A stretch of DNA of 64,000 bases from Rhabditoides inermis (GCA_963966185.1 CAWZYM010000172.1:1422001-1486000), one strand, 5' to 3'; positions 46,926 through 58,032 are shown, counted from the stretch's first letter. The notes: generated from the letters alone by a model not told the origin. A program made the numbers and translations.

Positions 46926-47054
46926 CAAATGTAGTGTTGCCTAGTGAATCATGTTTTTGATTCACTTTTATGTTATGTACACACCGAATAAACTGTTTAT
47001 TTTTCAGAAACATATTGTTAATTTGCATGATTCGAATTAATTTGTTGTTTTTAA

Positions 47055-49679
47055 TTAGTCTGTACTTTCACAATGTTATACTATAACATTGTGAACTCAT
47101 AACATATGAGCTGTGTGATACACATGCAGTGATACATTTCTTTTCCAGTTATCATATTTCTTGAAGCTAATTGTATACCTTAATTATTTATTAGATTATG
47201 ATCTTTCAGGGTATGGGTTATTTTCTTCGGGGGACAGAAAACTCTTCAATTTCTTCCTGTGCATCGACATCAACGACGACTTCCCCGGAGAGGGGGAGAG
47301 AAGAGGAGGGAGAGAGGAAAAGAGAGGAAGAGAGAAAGAGGGAGGGGGGAGAGGGGAAGAAAGAGAGGAAGAGAGATGGAGAGAGAGGGGGAGAAGGGGA
47401 GAGGAAAGAAGGGAGAGAGAGAGAGGGAAATAGGAAAAGAGGAAAAGAGGGAAAGAGAAGGGGAGAGGGAGAGAGGGGCAGGGAGGGAGAGAGAGGAGGG
47501 GGAGGGGGGGAGAGAGGGGAGGAGGGAGGGGAGGAGGGAGAGAGGAGGAGAGGGGAGGAGGGAGAGGGGAAGATAGGGGAGAGGGAGGGAGGAAGAGAGG
47601 GAGAGAGGGAGATAGAGGGGGAGGGAGGAAGGGAGAAAGGGAAAGAGGAGAGAGGGGGAGAGGAGGGGTAGAGGGAGGTAAGGAGAGAAGGAGAGAGGGG
47701 GAGAGGGGGAGAAGAGAGGAGGAAGAGAGGAAGGAAGGGAGAGGGAGGAACATAGAGATTGATTCTCTTTCATTTTCAATTTGAATCCTCTAATGATCCG
47801 TGCCTTTGCGTGTACTCTGAGTGTCACGTTTTGAGATTAGCATGTCTGGTATGAGTCGCTGTGTCCTCTCGCGTCATTTCTTCCAGTCAGTCTCAGCTGA
47901 TGCCGGCACAGCGAGCGGATAGCCAACAGGGCCACGACACATTCGATCCATCCGCCAACAACTACTCGACATGAACACTCTCGGTCCGTTCCCTCTCTTC
48001 TCTCTCTCTAATCCATCTTTCATTTCAGTCACTCTCTCGGCTCTCTTTGCTGTCGCTTTCTCTTGCACGGCTCTCGTTCCTTTCAAGACCACTGCTCTCT
48101 CCATTATTACCAATGACGGCATCGCCGAGAATCTCACCACTATCTATCCTCACATCAACTCCGTCACCAAGAGTCACAAGAGTGAGAATATCCTTCGCTT
48201 TATCGCCTATCGATTGATTAAGGGCCGACCAAGTACTCGGCTCTTCTTATCAATGCGCCGTCGCCTCTCATTGTCCCAGTGACAAAAAGTGAGGATATCG
48301 ATTGATATCGATTGTTTATCGATTGATTGCAGTGTCTCGTGTCTCGTTCGTGAGTATGTCTGACCGTCTTTGTCCCGCCATCTTCGATTCCACTGTGAAG
48401 ACTGCTGCTTTACCTGTTTCTACGGCTAACGTCTCTCTTCCTCGTGAACATGGCAGTGAGTACTGTAGATTACAGTACTCTTTACAACTACCGTATTCAG
48501 AGTGGGCGAAGCGTCGTCTCATTGGCCGAGAGCAGCTGACGAAACAGAGGAAGCGTATGACGTCACTCGCCCATGAGATCGCCCGTCACATGTGGGTTAC
48601 GGTAGATACAGTATCTTTTATAACTGCTGTTTCAGGAACCGTTTGATCATTGTTTTTTTACTGGAGTTTGCCCTTGTCTATGGAGTGGGCTCTATTGTCG
48701 AGAAGATCTACCCGGATCTCACTGGTCCCGCCCACATATTCCCCGCCCCTTTGGAGGATGTTAGTGTTCATCAAGTTCATCAAGTTCGGCTGTTTTAGGT
48801 TTCGAGTACGAGTATGATCCCCCATTTCGGTGGAGCGAAGACTGGGAACCCGGAATTAATGGTATGTTTGAAGAGTGAAGTGAATGGAGGAGAGAGTGAG
48901 AACTTTATCAATAATAGTCACATATCATATCATAGATGTCGTCGATTGACCTGGAGAAATTTGAACGCATTCTTCGCGATGAGTTCAAAGCATCTCATTG
49001 GCAACATTACAACAACAGAAAGCGAATGAGTTGTATTTGCTACCTCGGGGGTAGACGCTACGGTCACTGGATCCTTCTTACGTTAGTTTAGAGTGCATGT
49101 GAGGTGAAAATATCTTTATTTTCAGATACTTTGGTAATACAAAATCTAAGAAGGTTGTTCTACTCGATAGCCAAATTCGCCCTATAGAAGATTACTCGGT
49201 GAGAAGCCAATACTGAATACTAATGATATAAGTCTTTAAGAAAAATATTTACTTGGATGAGTTTCAAATGAAATTGCAACACATACAAGAAAAGATTGTG
49301 TTTAATTTGGAGAACGCATTTGAACAACAGAATGATGGAGATAGCTGCGGTTGGAGGGTGGCCGCGGCTGCAGTCCTTCTCGCCAGTAAGAAAGACCCCG
49401 TCAAGTAAGCTTACGTCATATTACGTAATATAAACATACTATTTTAGATACTCCTACGATTCCACCAAGGTTAGAGATGTTTTGAAAAAGATGATCGATA
49501 AGAACGGCGAAGGAGGGCTCAAGTATTGGACAAAGAAACTGCTCGGGTTAGACTGTTATCATTGTTTTGAAATACACTTTGTTTTAAGCGCCATGACACC
49601 ACGCAAAAACAAATCGGAACTTATTCCAATGCTCAAAGTCACTGAAAGATATGAAGTAATGTTTACATATATAAAAGAA

Positions 49680-49680
<1 letters not shown>
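47055..49680 (+). repeat. Segmental duplication block A, copy 1
   Basis: This matches 57662-60335 in the same orientation. Both start with a palindrome, TCACAATGTTATA and its complement around one central base (47068-47094 and 57676-57702). Both continue through a G/A-only tract and the C48 protease exons. Differences are scattered substitutions and small indels. The A block is more diverged between copies than the B block. Confidence 0.85.
47282..47755. repeat. G/A-only tract, ~475 bp
   Basis: Almost pure purine on the plus strand (GGGAGA, GGAGG units), with only a handful of pyrimidine interruptions. Such homopurine-homopyrimidine mirror DNA can form triplex (H-DNA). The paralogous tract at 57884-58503 is about 145 bp longer. 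Confidence 0.9.
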
Positions 49681-49735
<55 letters not shown>

Positions 49736-50232
49736 GGCTCGAAAAATCGAAACGGTGGTGAAGAACAAGGAGGCTGAGGAAATACTGGCAATGATTATGC
49801 TGACCAGATCACCAGCAGCGGCCGGATCCGCCAACATTCAATCCAGGTGAGAAGAGAGAGAGAGGGAGGGAGGGAGAGAGAAGGGGGGAGAGACAGAAAT
49901 TTAGTGTGATTATTGCCAACAACCACCTCGTGATGTACCTTCTTTTCTTGGAGGTATGTGTATGTGATTTAACCATGTTCACGGTCAGATCTATCATCTC
50001 AAATTCAGACCCTCATATTTGTTTTCAATGACAACGGAAGCAGACACAAAGTGATGGAATACTTGAGAGGAAAGGTATGTTTTTTAGATCATGTACATAC
50101 CTTTGACAAAAACGACGCTCACAGATGGCATATGAAGTGAGCGGCGAACTACATGGCGCAGGACAAACATTTAAGAAGAGCCAGTGGGAAGTGAGTGACA
50201 AATAACTAGTACACAACAAAACAATGCGATCT

Positions 50233-50268
<36 letters not shown>

Positions 50269-50960
50269 TTTAAATGGTGAAAGTGGTTTGTCGAGCATAC
50301 TCTAAAACAATATGCTCTCATGTATTTAAAATTCAGACAGTCTACAAACAACTTGCACAAGATGGATTCATAGTGGAGGCTGCGAATGGAGGATGGATGG
50401 CAAGCAAAGCAGGAAACATGCTTCTACAGCAAAAAACACCAGTAAGAAAAATTAATCTTTTTGCTATTACTACATAACCTGTGTAATAAATAAAATTATT
50501 TGAACTATTTGCAGATATTGAACGACTTTCTGGACAATCTACCTACGACGTTGAAGACTGATTCAACGGGATACAGATTCAAAACCGTTATCGAAGATGA
50601 GACGCCCATCATGGACTGGGAAAATAACGTAAAATATTTACGCATTCTTATTCGAGGTCTAAACACATTTTTTTAGGTGAGACCTCAGAAGTTTTTCTTA
50701 GATGTGGTCGCGACTTTGGCTGGAACACAAATCAATTACGAAGGTATTTGGTTAGAACTGTACATGCAAATCTTAAATTTGAAAATTCAGTGGACAAGAA
50801 CAACAACTGTCATCCGAGTGTGAATTTTCAATGCTTGCCATCACACCGTTTGAGAGGAACCTTAAAACACAAAACTAAAATCAGAAGAACGTACAGCGCA
50901 ATGACAGACAACGAAAGTGCGTTTGATATGATTGGAAAACATGTTAATGTGTTGTTGTAG
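47886..50960 (+). CDS. C48/Ulp1-like cysteine protease gene, copy 1 (upstream frameshift), continuing into a winged-helix-like region
   Basis: This is a Ulp1/SENP-type protease. The exon 48936-49082 (MSSIDLEKFERILRDEF) ends in GGRRYGHWILLT with the catalytic His (49065-49067). The next exon has VVLLDSQIRP with the Asp (49166-49168). Then QQNDGDSCGW carries the oxyanion Gln (49328-49330) and the nucleophile Cys (49346-49348). Exons YSYDSTKVRDVL and GAMTPRKNKSELIPM follow in frame, then ARKIETVVKNKEAEEILAM (49737-49850) and SRHKVMEYLRG / AYEVSGELHGAG / WETVYKQLAQDGFIVEAANG (50031-50440). The last group resembles the RecQ RQC winged helix. Upstream exons (MNTL, SALFAVAFSC..., MSDRLCPAIFDS, KRRLIGREQLTKQ) belong to the same gene by comparison with copy 2. 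A one-base deletion near 48240 breaks that frame, so copy 1 may be truncated or defective. Substrate and role are unknown; such proteases often travel with transposons. Confidence 0.6.
49683..49738. repeat. (TA)n microsatellite
   Basis: A pure TA run inside an intron of the protease gene. A shorter one lies at 50236-50264. Confidence 0.9.
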
Positions 50961-50983
50961 AGAAACATGCTGAATACGCTCTT

Positions 50984-51475
50984 ATTTATGACATGTGCGC
51001 AGCTCGGATCTTCTCAAGTACTCTGATCAACGAAGTGATGACCAACGCGGTTCAAGAAGAGGGAACAGAGGACATGGCTTATCTGATTCGCTATGCCGCC
51101 GGAATCGTGTTAGAAGCGTCCCAGCTACATCCCAAACATCCCCACATCAGTAAGAACATTTGGATATTTAAAATGCTCCACAACGGTTATAGGAAAGAAG
51201 TTCGGAAATTTCTGCGCGAGTTTGCGCACTATGGAGTTTGCCCTCGACTATTGAGTGGGCGTAATTGTCGAGAAGATCTACACGGATCCCATTGGCCCCG
51301 CCCACATATTTCCCACCCCTTTGGAGGCTGTTCTGTGACTGCTCCCATCCTTTACCGTACCAAGGTGAGAAGGGTGGTGGTTCAGTGGGTATACGCCATA
51401 GAAATAGGAGTAGGGAGAGGAGCCCGATTAGGTAATAAACGACCTCGAGAGAGCGACACCGTCTACTTGTCATGA
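50984..51475 (+). CDS. Exon(s) following the winged-helix-like region; unrecognised
   Basis: An open stretch reads KHAEYALIYDMCAARIFSST, then MTNAVQEEGTEDMAYLIRYA and further helical-looking sequence to about 51200. It is a plausible continuation of the 47886 gene. From about 51240 the DNA changes to a diverged copy of block A (the GVGSIVEKIYP region), so the open frame beyond that point is a junction artefact. Confidence 0.4.
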   Translation: MYDMCAARIFSSTLINEVMTNAVQEEGTEDMAYLIRYAAGIVLEASQLHPKHPHISKNIWIFKMLHNGYRKEVRKFLREFAHYGVCPRLLSGRNCREDLHGSHWPRPHISHPFGGCSVTAPILYRTKVRRVVVQWVYAIEIGVGRGARLGNKRPRESDTVYLS

Positions 51476-52470
51476 GTCAAAACATCAGTAAACAACGGAG
51501 ATCATTATCTACTGTCATTTTCAACAACATTGCAACATAAGAAAGTCCAGACAGTGTATTCGCATAGCAAGAGATAGTGGCGTTAGCAAGCGTTAGACCC
51601 ACCATGCGTGGTTGCACCAAGGAGGGAACTGATGTGCGAGGGCGGATAGAGAGAAGGCGGGGCAAGGGGCGCGCATTGCCGATTCAAGGCGACAACTCAT
51701 ATTAGCTTTCAAGTACGGTCCCCATCTTGAACACATTCTTCACATTCTTCGCGATTGAACACATTCTTCGCGATGTTTTCAAATCTCCTCAATGGAAACA
51801 TTCCAACAAAAGAAAGCGAATGACTTGTATCTGCTATTTGGGGGGTACACGGTACGGTCATTGGATCATTCTAACGTTAAATTAGAGTGCATGTGAGGTG
51901 AACAATATCTTTATTTTCAGATTTTTTGGAAATAAAAATCTAAGAAGGTCGTTATACTCGATAGCCAAATCCGCCCTGTAGAAGATTACTCGGTGAGAAG
52001 CCAACACTGAATACTTAATAATATAAATCTTTAAGAAAAATATGTACTTGGATGAGTTTCAATTCAAATTGCAACACATACAAGAAAAGATTACGTTTTA
52101 TTTGGAAAACGAATTCGAACAACAGAATGATGGAGATAGCCGCGGCTGCAGTCCTTCTCGCCTGTGGGAAAGACCCCGTCAAGTAAGCTGACGTCATATT
52201 ACGTAATATAAACATACTATTTAAGATACTCCTTCGATTCCACCAAGGTTAGAGATGTTCTGAGAAAGATGATCGATAAGAACGGCGAAGGAGGGCTTAA
52301 GTACTGGACTAAGAAACTGCTCGGGTTAGATTGTTATCATTGTTTTGAAATTACACTTTGTTTTTGAGCGCCATGACAACACGCAAGAACAAATCAGAAC
52401 ATATTCCATTACTTAACGTCACTGAAAGATATGAAGAAATAATGATCCATTGTGTCATAATAACAACTCA
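51240..52470 (+). pseudogene. Partial third copy of the C48/Ulp1-like protease (A'), catalytic Cys deleted
   Basis: Homologous to 48660-49660. Exon CICYLGGTRYGHWIILT (about 51820-51880) keeps the His. The next exon has a one-base deletion (AATAAAAATCT in place of AATAAGAAATCT in copy 2) that shifts the frame before the Asp. In the Cys exon, 17 bp are missing at 52140/52141, exactly removing the Cys-Gly-Trp codons after GATGGAGATAGC. Part of 48870-48950 is also replaced by unrelated sequence (51360-51720). This is a clear pseudogene. Confidence 0.75.
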
Positions 52471-52937
52471 TTTTTTTAATAAACCCTTTTTCAAACGAAA
52501 CTGTGTCTAGTCCTGATTGCAAAGTGTGGAATTGTCGCATGATGCATCGGCCGATCAGAAACAACCCGCCCACTGAACGCTGCTAATCTTGCAACAAACT
52601 CAGTCCAAGCCTTCCACTCTCCACTCGAACCACCGTCCACACAAGCGTCTTCTATTTATTTTTTCCGTTTTCTATTGTTTTTTTGGTGTCGTGATGTCGT
52701 GGTGTCTGGTGTCCTTTCCTAATTACCGTTTTTTTGACACTAACAAGTCGACGGTGTCGCCAACTCAAGGTCGTTTATTACCTAATCGGGCTCCTCTTCC
52801 TATTCCTATTTCTATGGCGTATACCCATTGAACCACCAGCCTTCTCACCTTATCACGGAAGAAGACACGAACAGTCTCCAAAGAAGCGGGGAATATGTGG
52901 GCGGGGCCAGTGGGATTCGGGTAGATCTTGTCGACAA
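51253..52937. repeat. Inverted repeat pair (~200 bp arms) across A' and B
   Basis: The sequence at 51253-51473 recurs in inverse orientation at 52735-52937. Translated, both give VQWVYAIEIG(V/I)GRGARLG and KIYPxxTGPAHIFP-like peptides. The same inverted segment exists in copy 2 at about 60680-60882. It suggests inversion or hairpin-mediated rearrangement during the duplication. Confidence 0.65.
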
Positions 52938-52974
52938 TAGTAGTAGTATTACGCAACCACTGTAGCAATACGCC

Positions 52975-53591
52975 TGTTTATCACAGTATATACAAAACTA
53001 AATGAATACTCAATATTTTATTACATTGAAGACATTGCTTGGTGAGTTGTAGTTGTAGAACATGTGTCCGCGTGGCTGGAGCAGCTGGCAGGTGGGAGGG
53101 CGCGTCATATCACCCACAGTACCTGTAACGAATAGGTTCCAAACCAGACAACTACATTAACAACAGTGATGTGAAGTACAACCCAAGTTATATATGTTAG
53201 TGAACAATCGAAAAATTTGTGAGCACGTTCAAATCAGAGACATACCTTGGTGTAAAGACGAGCAAGAGGAGGTAGTTCATGGTGGCAAGGCATCGGTGGC
53301 GCGGAGTTCGGCAAGGAAGATTCCTGCTAATAACTTTGCGGCGAAACTTGATGACACACATTTACGATTTTATAAAAACAAAAGACAACAACAATACAAT
53401 TTGGGAACACACCTGAACTGGCAGCCGTCCGTCCGTGTGAGCGAGTCGGCGTCGTTCCGTTTGTGGAACAGCGACCGGCCGAGCAGAATAACTATGAATA
53501 AATAATTAATATGCTTATCAGTTAGCAAACATTTACAAACCAACGAAATGAACGAAATCCGAGGCGCGACAGTCATTTCGAAAAGTGTTTT
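52975..53591 (-). CDS. Possible small secreted peptide gene (weak), copy 1
   Basis: Reading the minus strand, hydrophobic INYLFIVILLGRSLFHKRND (about 53520-53450) is followed by a GT donor after GGCTGCCAGTTCAG. It could join an exon containing NLPCRTPRHRCLATMNYLLL (about 53325-53248) that ends with TYR-CYS-GLY-stop after another intron. AATAAA lies near 53023. The result would be a short peptide with four cysteines. Alternative splices are equally possible and no family is recognised. A near-identical copy lies at about 60920-61535. Confidence 0.25.
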
Positions 53592-54057
53592 CAATGCGCG
53601 TTTGCGAAAACTTCAATGCAACTCACGCGAACATCGTATAAAACACTAATATGTGATAAAGAACAGACAATGGAAACAAACATTTCTCATACATACAAAC
53701 GAACAGACAGGGAAACAACAAAACAGCTAATCAGCATGAAAACAGCTGATTTTGCACCGTCCATTCAGAATGAGTCACTATCGTATCCAACTTCGCGGTT
53801 GGAAACCAAAAGAATGGGTGGGGTAAGCCAATTGTGTCAGATATTGCACAAATTAGTTACACTAAACACTGCACAACGTAACACGAGTAGCATATAGGGA
53901 CTTTTCAGACTATAGTCGTACACAATTTTTGGAAATTCAAACTATCACCAAGACGGTGTTCATAGCGAATTATGTTCAGATATCTGATAAGAGTGAGTAT
54001 ATGTAAGAAACTTATGGAAACAAATATGACATATGACATATGTCAAAACACGACCGT

Positions 54058-54265
54058 AATAGTCGTGGCGCTTTTGGAATCGCTAATTTCAACTTAGCGA
54101 TTCCAAAATCGCCTAATCGCCGGGTGTGGCGATTTCTTGGCGATTCGCCGGCGATTAGTATGCCACCTCAATGGCGATTTTGAAGCGATTTAAGAATCGC
54201 TGGCGATTTCAGAAAAATCGATACGTATGCTTCACTAAAGCGATTCGCTGACGATTCGGCGATTG
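54058..54265. repeat. GCGATT-rich array with 15-bp perfect hairpin
   Basis: The hexamer GCGATT or its complement recurs many times. A perfect hairpin, TTTTGGAATCGCTAA around TTTCAAC, sits at 54072-54108. A copy is present in block B copy 2 at 62016-62209. Confidence 0.75.
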
Positions 54266-54574
54266 CGATAAGTCTGCCGAGGCCCAAACGACCCGCGCAT
54301 CCAGGGAGTAGCCGGGGAGAGACGATCGATCGAGTCCTGAACAAGAGTGTGTGAGTGCAATCAGACAATCAGTATCGCTCTCATTCCATGGCGACCTCTC
54401 CTCTCTTGACTCCGCCCCCCGTCGGCTCCCGACGCAGTCGCCTCCCTGGCCAGGCAGCCCAGTCCAAGATTCCATGTGCTCGCCCATCAGTCGACCGACT
54501 GCCACGTCGTCTCCTCGCTGCAACATAGTAAGCATTCTCTTTCGAAAAGTACGTAAGTAAAAAGAAGAGGTTTG

Positions 54575-54823
54575 TCTGGATCTGATTCAACAAAAGCACA
54601 TGCATGAAATCTTTTTGCAGCTGACTAAAATATCAAAACAAACCTGCTCTTTCGAATCACTCTGAAAATGTGTTTTTAAACTTTAAAAAATATATAATGT
54701 AATTATCATAATGCATACTATTTATGGTCTATTTTTATATATTCGAAAGAGCAGGTTTGTTTTGATATTTTAGTCAGCTGCAAAAAGATTTCATGCATGT
54801 GCTTTTGTTGAATCAGATCCAGA
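54575..54823. mobile_element. Foldback element, copy in block B1
   Basis: Arms of about 83 bp at 54575-54657 and 54741-54823 are inverted repeats containing CTGATTCAACAAAAGCACAT and AACAAACCTGCTCTTTCGAA. The spacer is AT-rich and noncoding. The same element in block B2 is at 62519-62767. Confidence 0.85.
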
Positions 54824-55534
54824 ATTTTTTTTTCACATTGATGAATTACGAAAATAAAACATTCATATTACAAACTCACTAGTCAGAATGTCATGATTGA
54901 AAATACAAATAACTTATACAACACTACTACACTACTACATCTACATAGTAATATTCACTAAAAATATAAAAGAGTTGTTATTATAAAATTATAAAATAGT
55001 TTCTGTGATTCCCGCTTTTTTGAAACTGATAGATCATGTGTTGCCGAACAATGTTGTGTCATATACGAATGTATCTAAATTAGAAACCTTCGAAATAGCT
55101 TGGTCGAATCGCTCACGCGTCTGCCGGTTGCTCATTGACGCGCGCTACACACGTTACAAATTTCTATTTTCTTCCCTTCATCTTCTAAGCAGTTCCATTA
55201 TCTAGCAAGTTACTAGCTAGTCGAAATGAAATTCCACTACGAGTAAACTAGCGACTAGCCATTCTTCACTAGTTATCATGTAATATCGCGAGTGCATGTA
55301 CCGTTAAAGTTTGTTTACCAGCAGTTTCAAGTTATACAACCGTTGACCTAGCCAATAAGAGGACTGACCTAAGGCTCTCGAGTACAAATCGCTAGCTGCT
55401 TACAAGGGGTCCATCAATTGATGCAATGAATTTGGATCAGATGACGTCACAGACTTCTGACTAGAGGCTCACGAAAGTTGTGAGGGTGGTCGTCACTCCA
55501 CCGTGACTAGCGGTACATCATTGGCCGCCGAGAT

Positions 55535-55600
55535 GATTGAACTCGGGACCTTCCGCATGATAGCTGCGCGCACATCCACTGCGCTAGCCACCCCATATTC
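55535..55600 (-). mobile_element. tRNA-derived SINE-like segment
   Basis: On the minus strand, GGTGGCTAGCGCAGTGG (A-box-like) is followed about 30 nt later by CCCGAGTTCAATCAT (B-box-like). The anticodon region does not give a standard tRNA. It is repeated at about 63473-63536 in block B2. Confidence 0.45.
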
Positions 55601-55619
55601 TCAAAGAAGTTTCATCATG

Positions 55620-55700
55620 ATGTGGAATAGCTTAAGTGGTAGGGTGAGGGCGTACTGGTGGTAGGGTGAGGGCGTAGTGGTAGGGTGAGGGCGTACTAAC
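55620..55700. repeat. GGTAGGGTGAGGGCGTA tandem repeat, three units
   Basis: Units of GTGGTAGGGTGAGGGCGTA occur at about 55636, 55657 and 55675 with slightly variable spacing. They are copied at about 63572-63632 in block B2. Confidence 0.8.
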
Positions 55701-56095
55701 CAGGCGCGTTCGATCTTCATATCTGCCAGTTTGTTTTGCAAATGTTTTGCGATGTTTGCAAAATTCGAATGTTGCTTTTGGAATCATTTATGTATGCACA
55801 CACGTATCATATAAAACAGACTTCATTAGATTCTGAGCCACTGAAACCTCGGTCATGAATTGTAATTGCAGAACCGAGTGCGTTAAACTGATCTTCCTTA
55901 TTATATTATGTTAATGGTAGTATTACTGTTAGAATTGAGAAGTTGTGGCACAGAGATCAAAGCAGCCTCACCCGCACTGCTCTGCTCCTCCGCTATTCGC
56001 ACGTTCTTTAACTGCCGAGCTCTCTCACTCGCCCTCTTCTCACCGATCGATCCATTTGATTTCAGGCCGGCTGTCCATGTTCTGACTCGCACGAG

Positions 56096-56375
56096 AAAGA
56101 GAGAGCGCGCAAGTGAGAGAATCAGACGGTCAGAAAGAGAAAGAGAGTGGCTGATCAAAAAGCGGGGCATGCTCGGCTGGAAGAAGAGAGAGAGCGCGCA
56201 GAGAGCGTACGCAAGTGAGAGAATCAGAGGTCAGAGAGAGAAGAGAGTGGCTGATCGAAAAGCGGGGCATGCTCGGCTGGAAGAAGAGAGAGCGCGCAGA
56301 GAGCGTACGCTCGTGAGAGAGCCAAGAGGCCGGGATGTGAGAGTGGCTGAACGAAAGGCGGGGCATGAGCGTTCG
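56096..56375. repeat. Minisatellite of about 100-bp units
   Basis: Nearly three units share GAGAGAGCGCGCAGAGAGCG, GAGTGGCTGATCGAAAAGCG and GGGGCATGCTCGGCTGGAAG. An open frame (about 55908-56447) crosses it, but the residue composition (Arg/Glu repeats) simply reflects the DNA repeat. A (CGT)n run follows at 56449-56478. Confidence 0.75.
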
Positions 56376-56718
56376 GCCAATCAGATTGCACAGTCAGTGG
56401 GCCGAACGACCAATGAGCGCAGAGTGCAGTGGGCGGGGCTTACGTGATGCGCGTCGTCGTCGTCGTCGTCGTCGTCGTAAACACGTTTAGTGGCAGAATG
56501 AGCGAAAAGTTGTTTTGGATGCCGCAACCGATATTTATTTCTTGTAGCATACTCATAAGTCTTGTCAAATGATATTCTAACAAAAAAAACACATACTATG
56601 GAGTATATCGTATTGGGATAGAGGAAATTAAATATGCCTTGGGGGTGACGCGCTGCGCGCGTCAAAGATCAAGACAAACGGGCGGCGCTGCGAGCCGCCC
56701 TTAATTTCCCGCACTAAT

Positions 56719-57621
56719 ATGATACTAAAACAGTTCCAGGTCACATACGACCCGTCTAGCGCGAATACCACTGTTGATACCAACTCAAGTGCTGCTAAGC
56801 GAGAGGCGCCTCACAAGGGAGCCATCAAGGGACCAGATGACAAGCACGTCTACCTGATGAGCAAACCAATTGATTTCTTAGATATTGGAGCTCTTCAAGG
56901 TGTGTCTTTCGTGCCACATGTCTAACGACGTTTCTATATACGTGACCGAGTCCGGAGCTGCCGTAATGGTACGTTACACAAGAGTAAATACAAAACCACC
57001 AACATTACGTTTCGTTCAGATAACACAGAAATGCAATTCGTGCTCTGGTGTTTACCATTAGCACAACGGTGCTCGTCAAGACAAGAGCGAAGGGGAGCAA
57101 GAAGAAGTTGCGCCGCATCAACCTCGTTCTTGCCGCCGCAGGAGAGCTGTCCGCACTCGGACACAAGGTCAGCTTCGCGAGCACACTACACTACTCTATC
57201 CTTATTCTACTGCCAGAACACAAGCGCCGCCCGACGCTGCTCCGCACCTCAAGCTCGACTCGCCCGCATACACGTGGCTGAAGAAGCTCGTGCTTGCACC
57301 AAAGCTAATGCAGGTCAGTAATACATAAGACATATCGGAATATCACATCAGCATAGTCCATATTTCGTTTAAAACCTGAAGTTCATCTCCCCGCATTTTT
57401 CCACTTCCGCCACCGAGTCGTTCAACTGGGTCGCGTCTCGTATCTACTGCAGGAAGGAGTTTTACTAGTGAGTATAAAGCAATTGAATCTGATAGCCCAC
57501 CTTGTATCCGTTTAGTGGGGCGATGGCGTATGAGATTCGCGGGAATCTGGCAGAACTTCACTTCAACGCCACGCGATCCGCCAACCGACCAGTCATCGGC
57601 AAACGAAAATACTGGAATAAG
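56719..57621 (+). CDS. 5' exons of an unrecognised gene, probably the missing 5' part of the C48 protease gene
   Basis: Exon 56719-56899 starts MILKQFQVTYDPSSANTTVD and ends at a GTGTGT donor. Further exons are likely near 57061-57168, 57210-57312 (APHLKLDSPAYTWLKKLVLA), 57379-57472 (FISPHFSTSATESFNWVASR) and 57515-57621 (GAMAYEIRGNLAELHFNATR...RKYWNK). The last donor (GTATAA) leads into an intron. Block A copy 2 begins inside that intron, and its first exon (NFFLCNDINDD region, 57816-57885) follows. This suggests these exons once fed into the C48 protease gene and that copy 1 at 47055 is a 5'-truncated duplicate. No domain is recognised in these exons. Confidence 0.45.
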
Positions 57622-57661
57622 GTATAAATTCTACATTAAATTGTTGATTGTGCGAAGAAAA

Positions 57662-57981
57662 GTTAGTCTGTACTTTCACAATGTTATAGTATAACATTGT
57701 GAATTCATAACATATGATCTGTGTGATACACATGCAGTGATACATTTCTCTTCCAATTAATATTTCTTGAAGCTAATTGTATACCTTAAATATTTATAAG
57801 ATAATGATCTTACAGGGTATGGGTCATTTTCTTCGAGCTATGTAGGAATTTCTTCCTGTGCAACGACATCAACGACGACTTGGGGGAAGAGAGTGGGAAA
57901 GGGAAAAGGGGGCAGGGAGGGAGAGAGGGGGAGAGAGGGGGAGAGAGGGGAGAGAGGGGAGAGAGGGGAGAGAGGGAGAGG

Positions 57982-58032
<51 letters not shown>

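Larger units (their letters stand above)
52490..56080 (+). repeat. Segmental duplication block B, copy 1
   Basis: Nearly identical to 60440-64000 (offset about 7,940). I noticed only scattered base differences and small deletions, for example one of about 8 bp near 54925. The second copy runs off the window end. Its high identity compared with block A indicates a recent event or gene conversion. Confidence 0.9.

Noticed and set aside
47196..47827. Open frames of up to 185 codons rich in Ser/Pro/Leu (minus) and Arg/Glu/Gly (plus)
   Set aside because: They are translations of the G/A-only tract; composition follows the repeat and no start, domain or splice context supports them. The same applies to 57810-58579.
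55908..56447. 179-codon plus-strand frame with Arg/Glu repeats
   Set aside because: It coincides with a ~100-bp DNA minisatellite; the frame is maintained because repeats lack stops, and no exon signals flank it.
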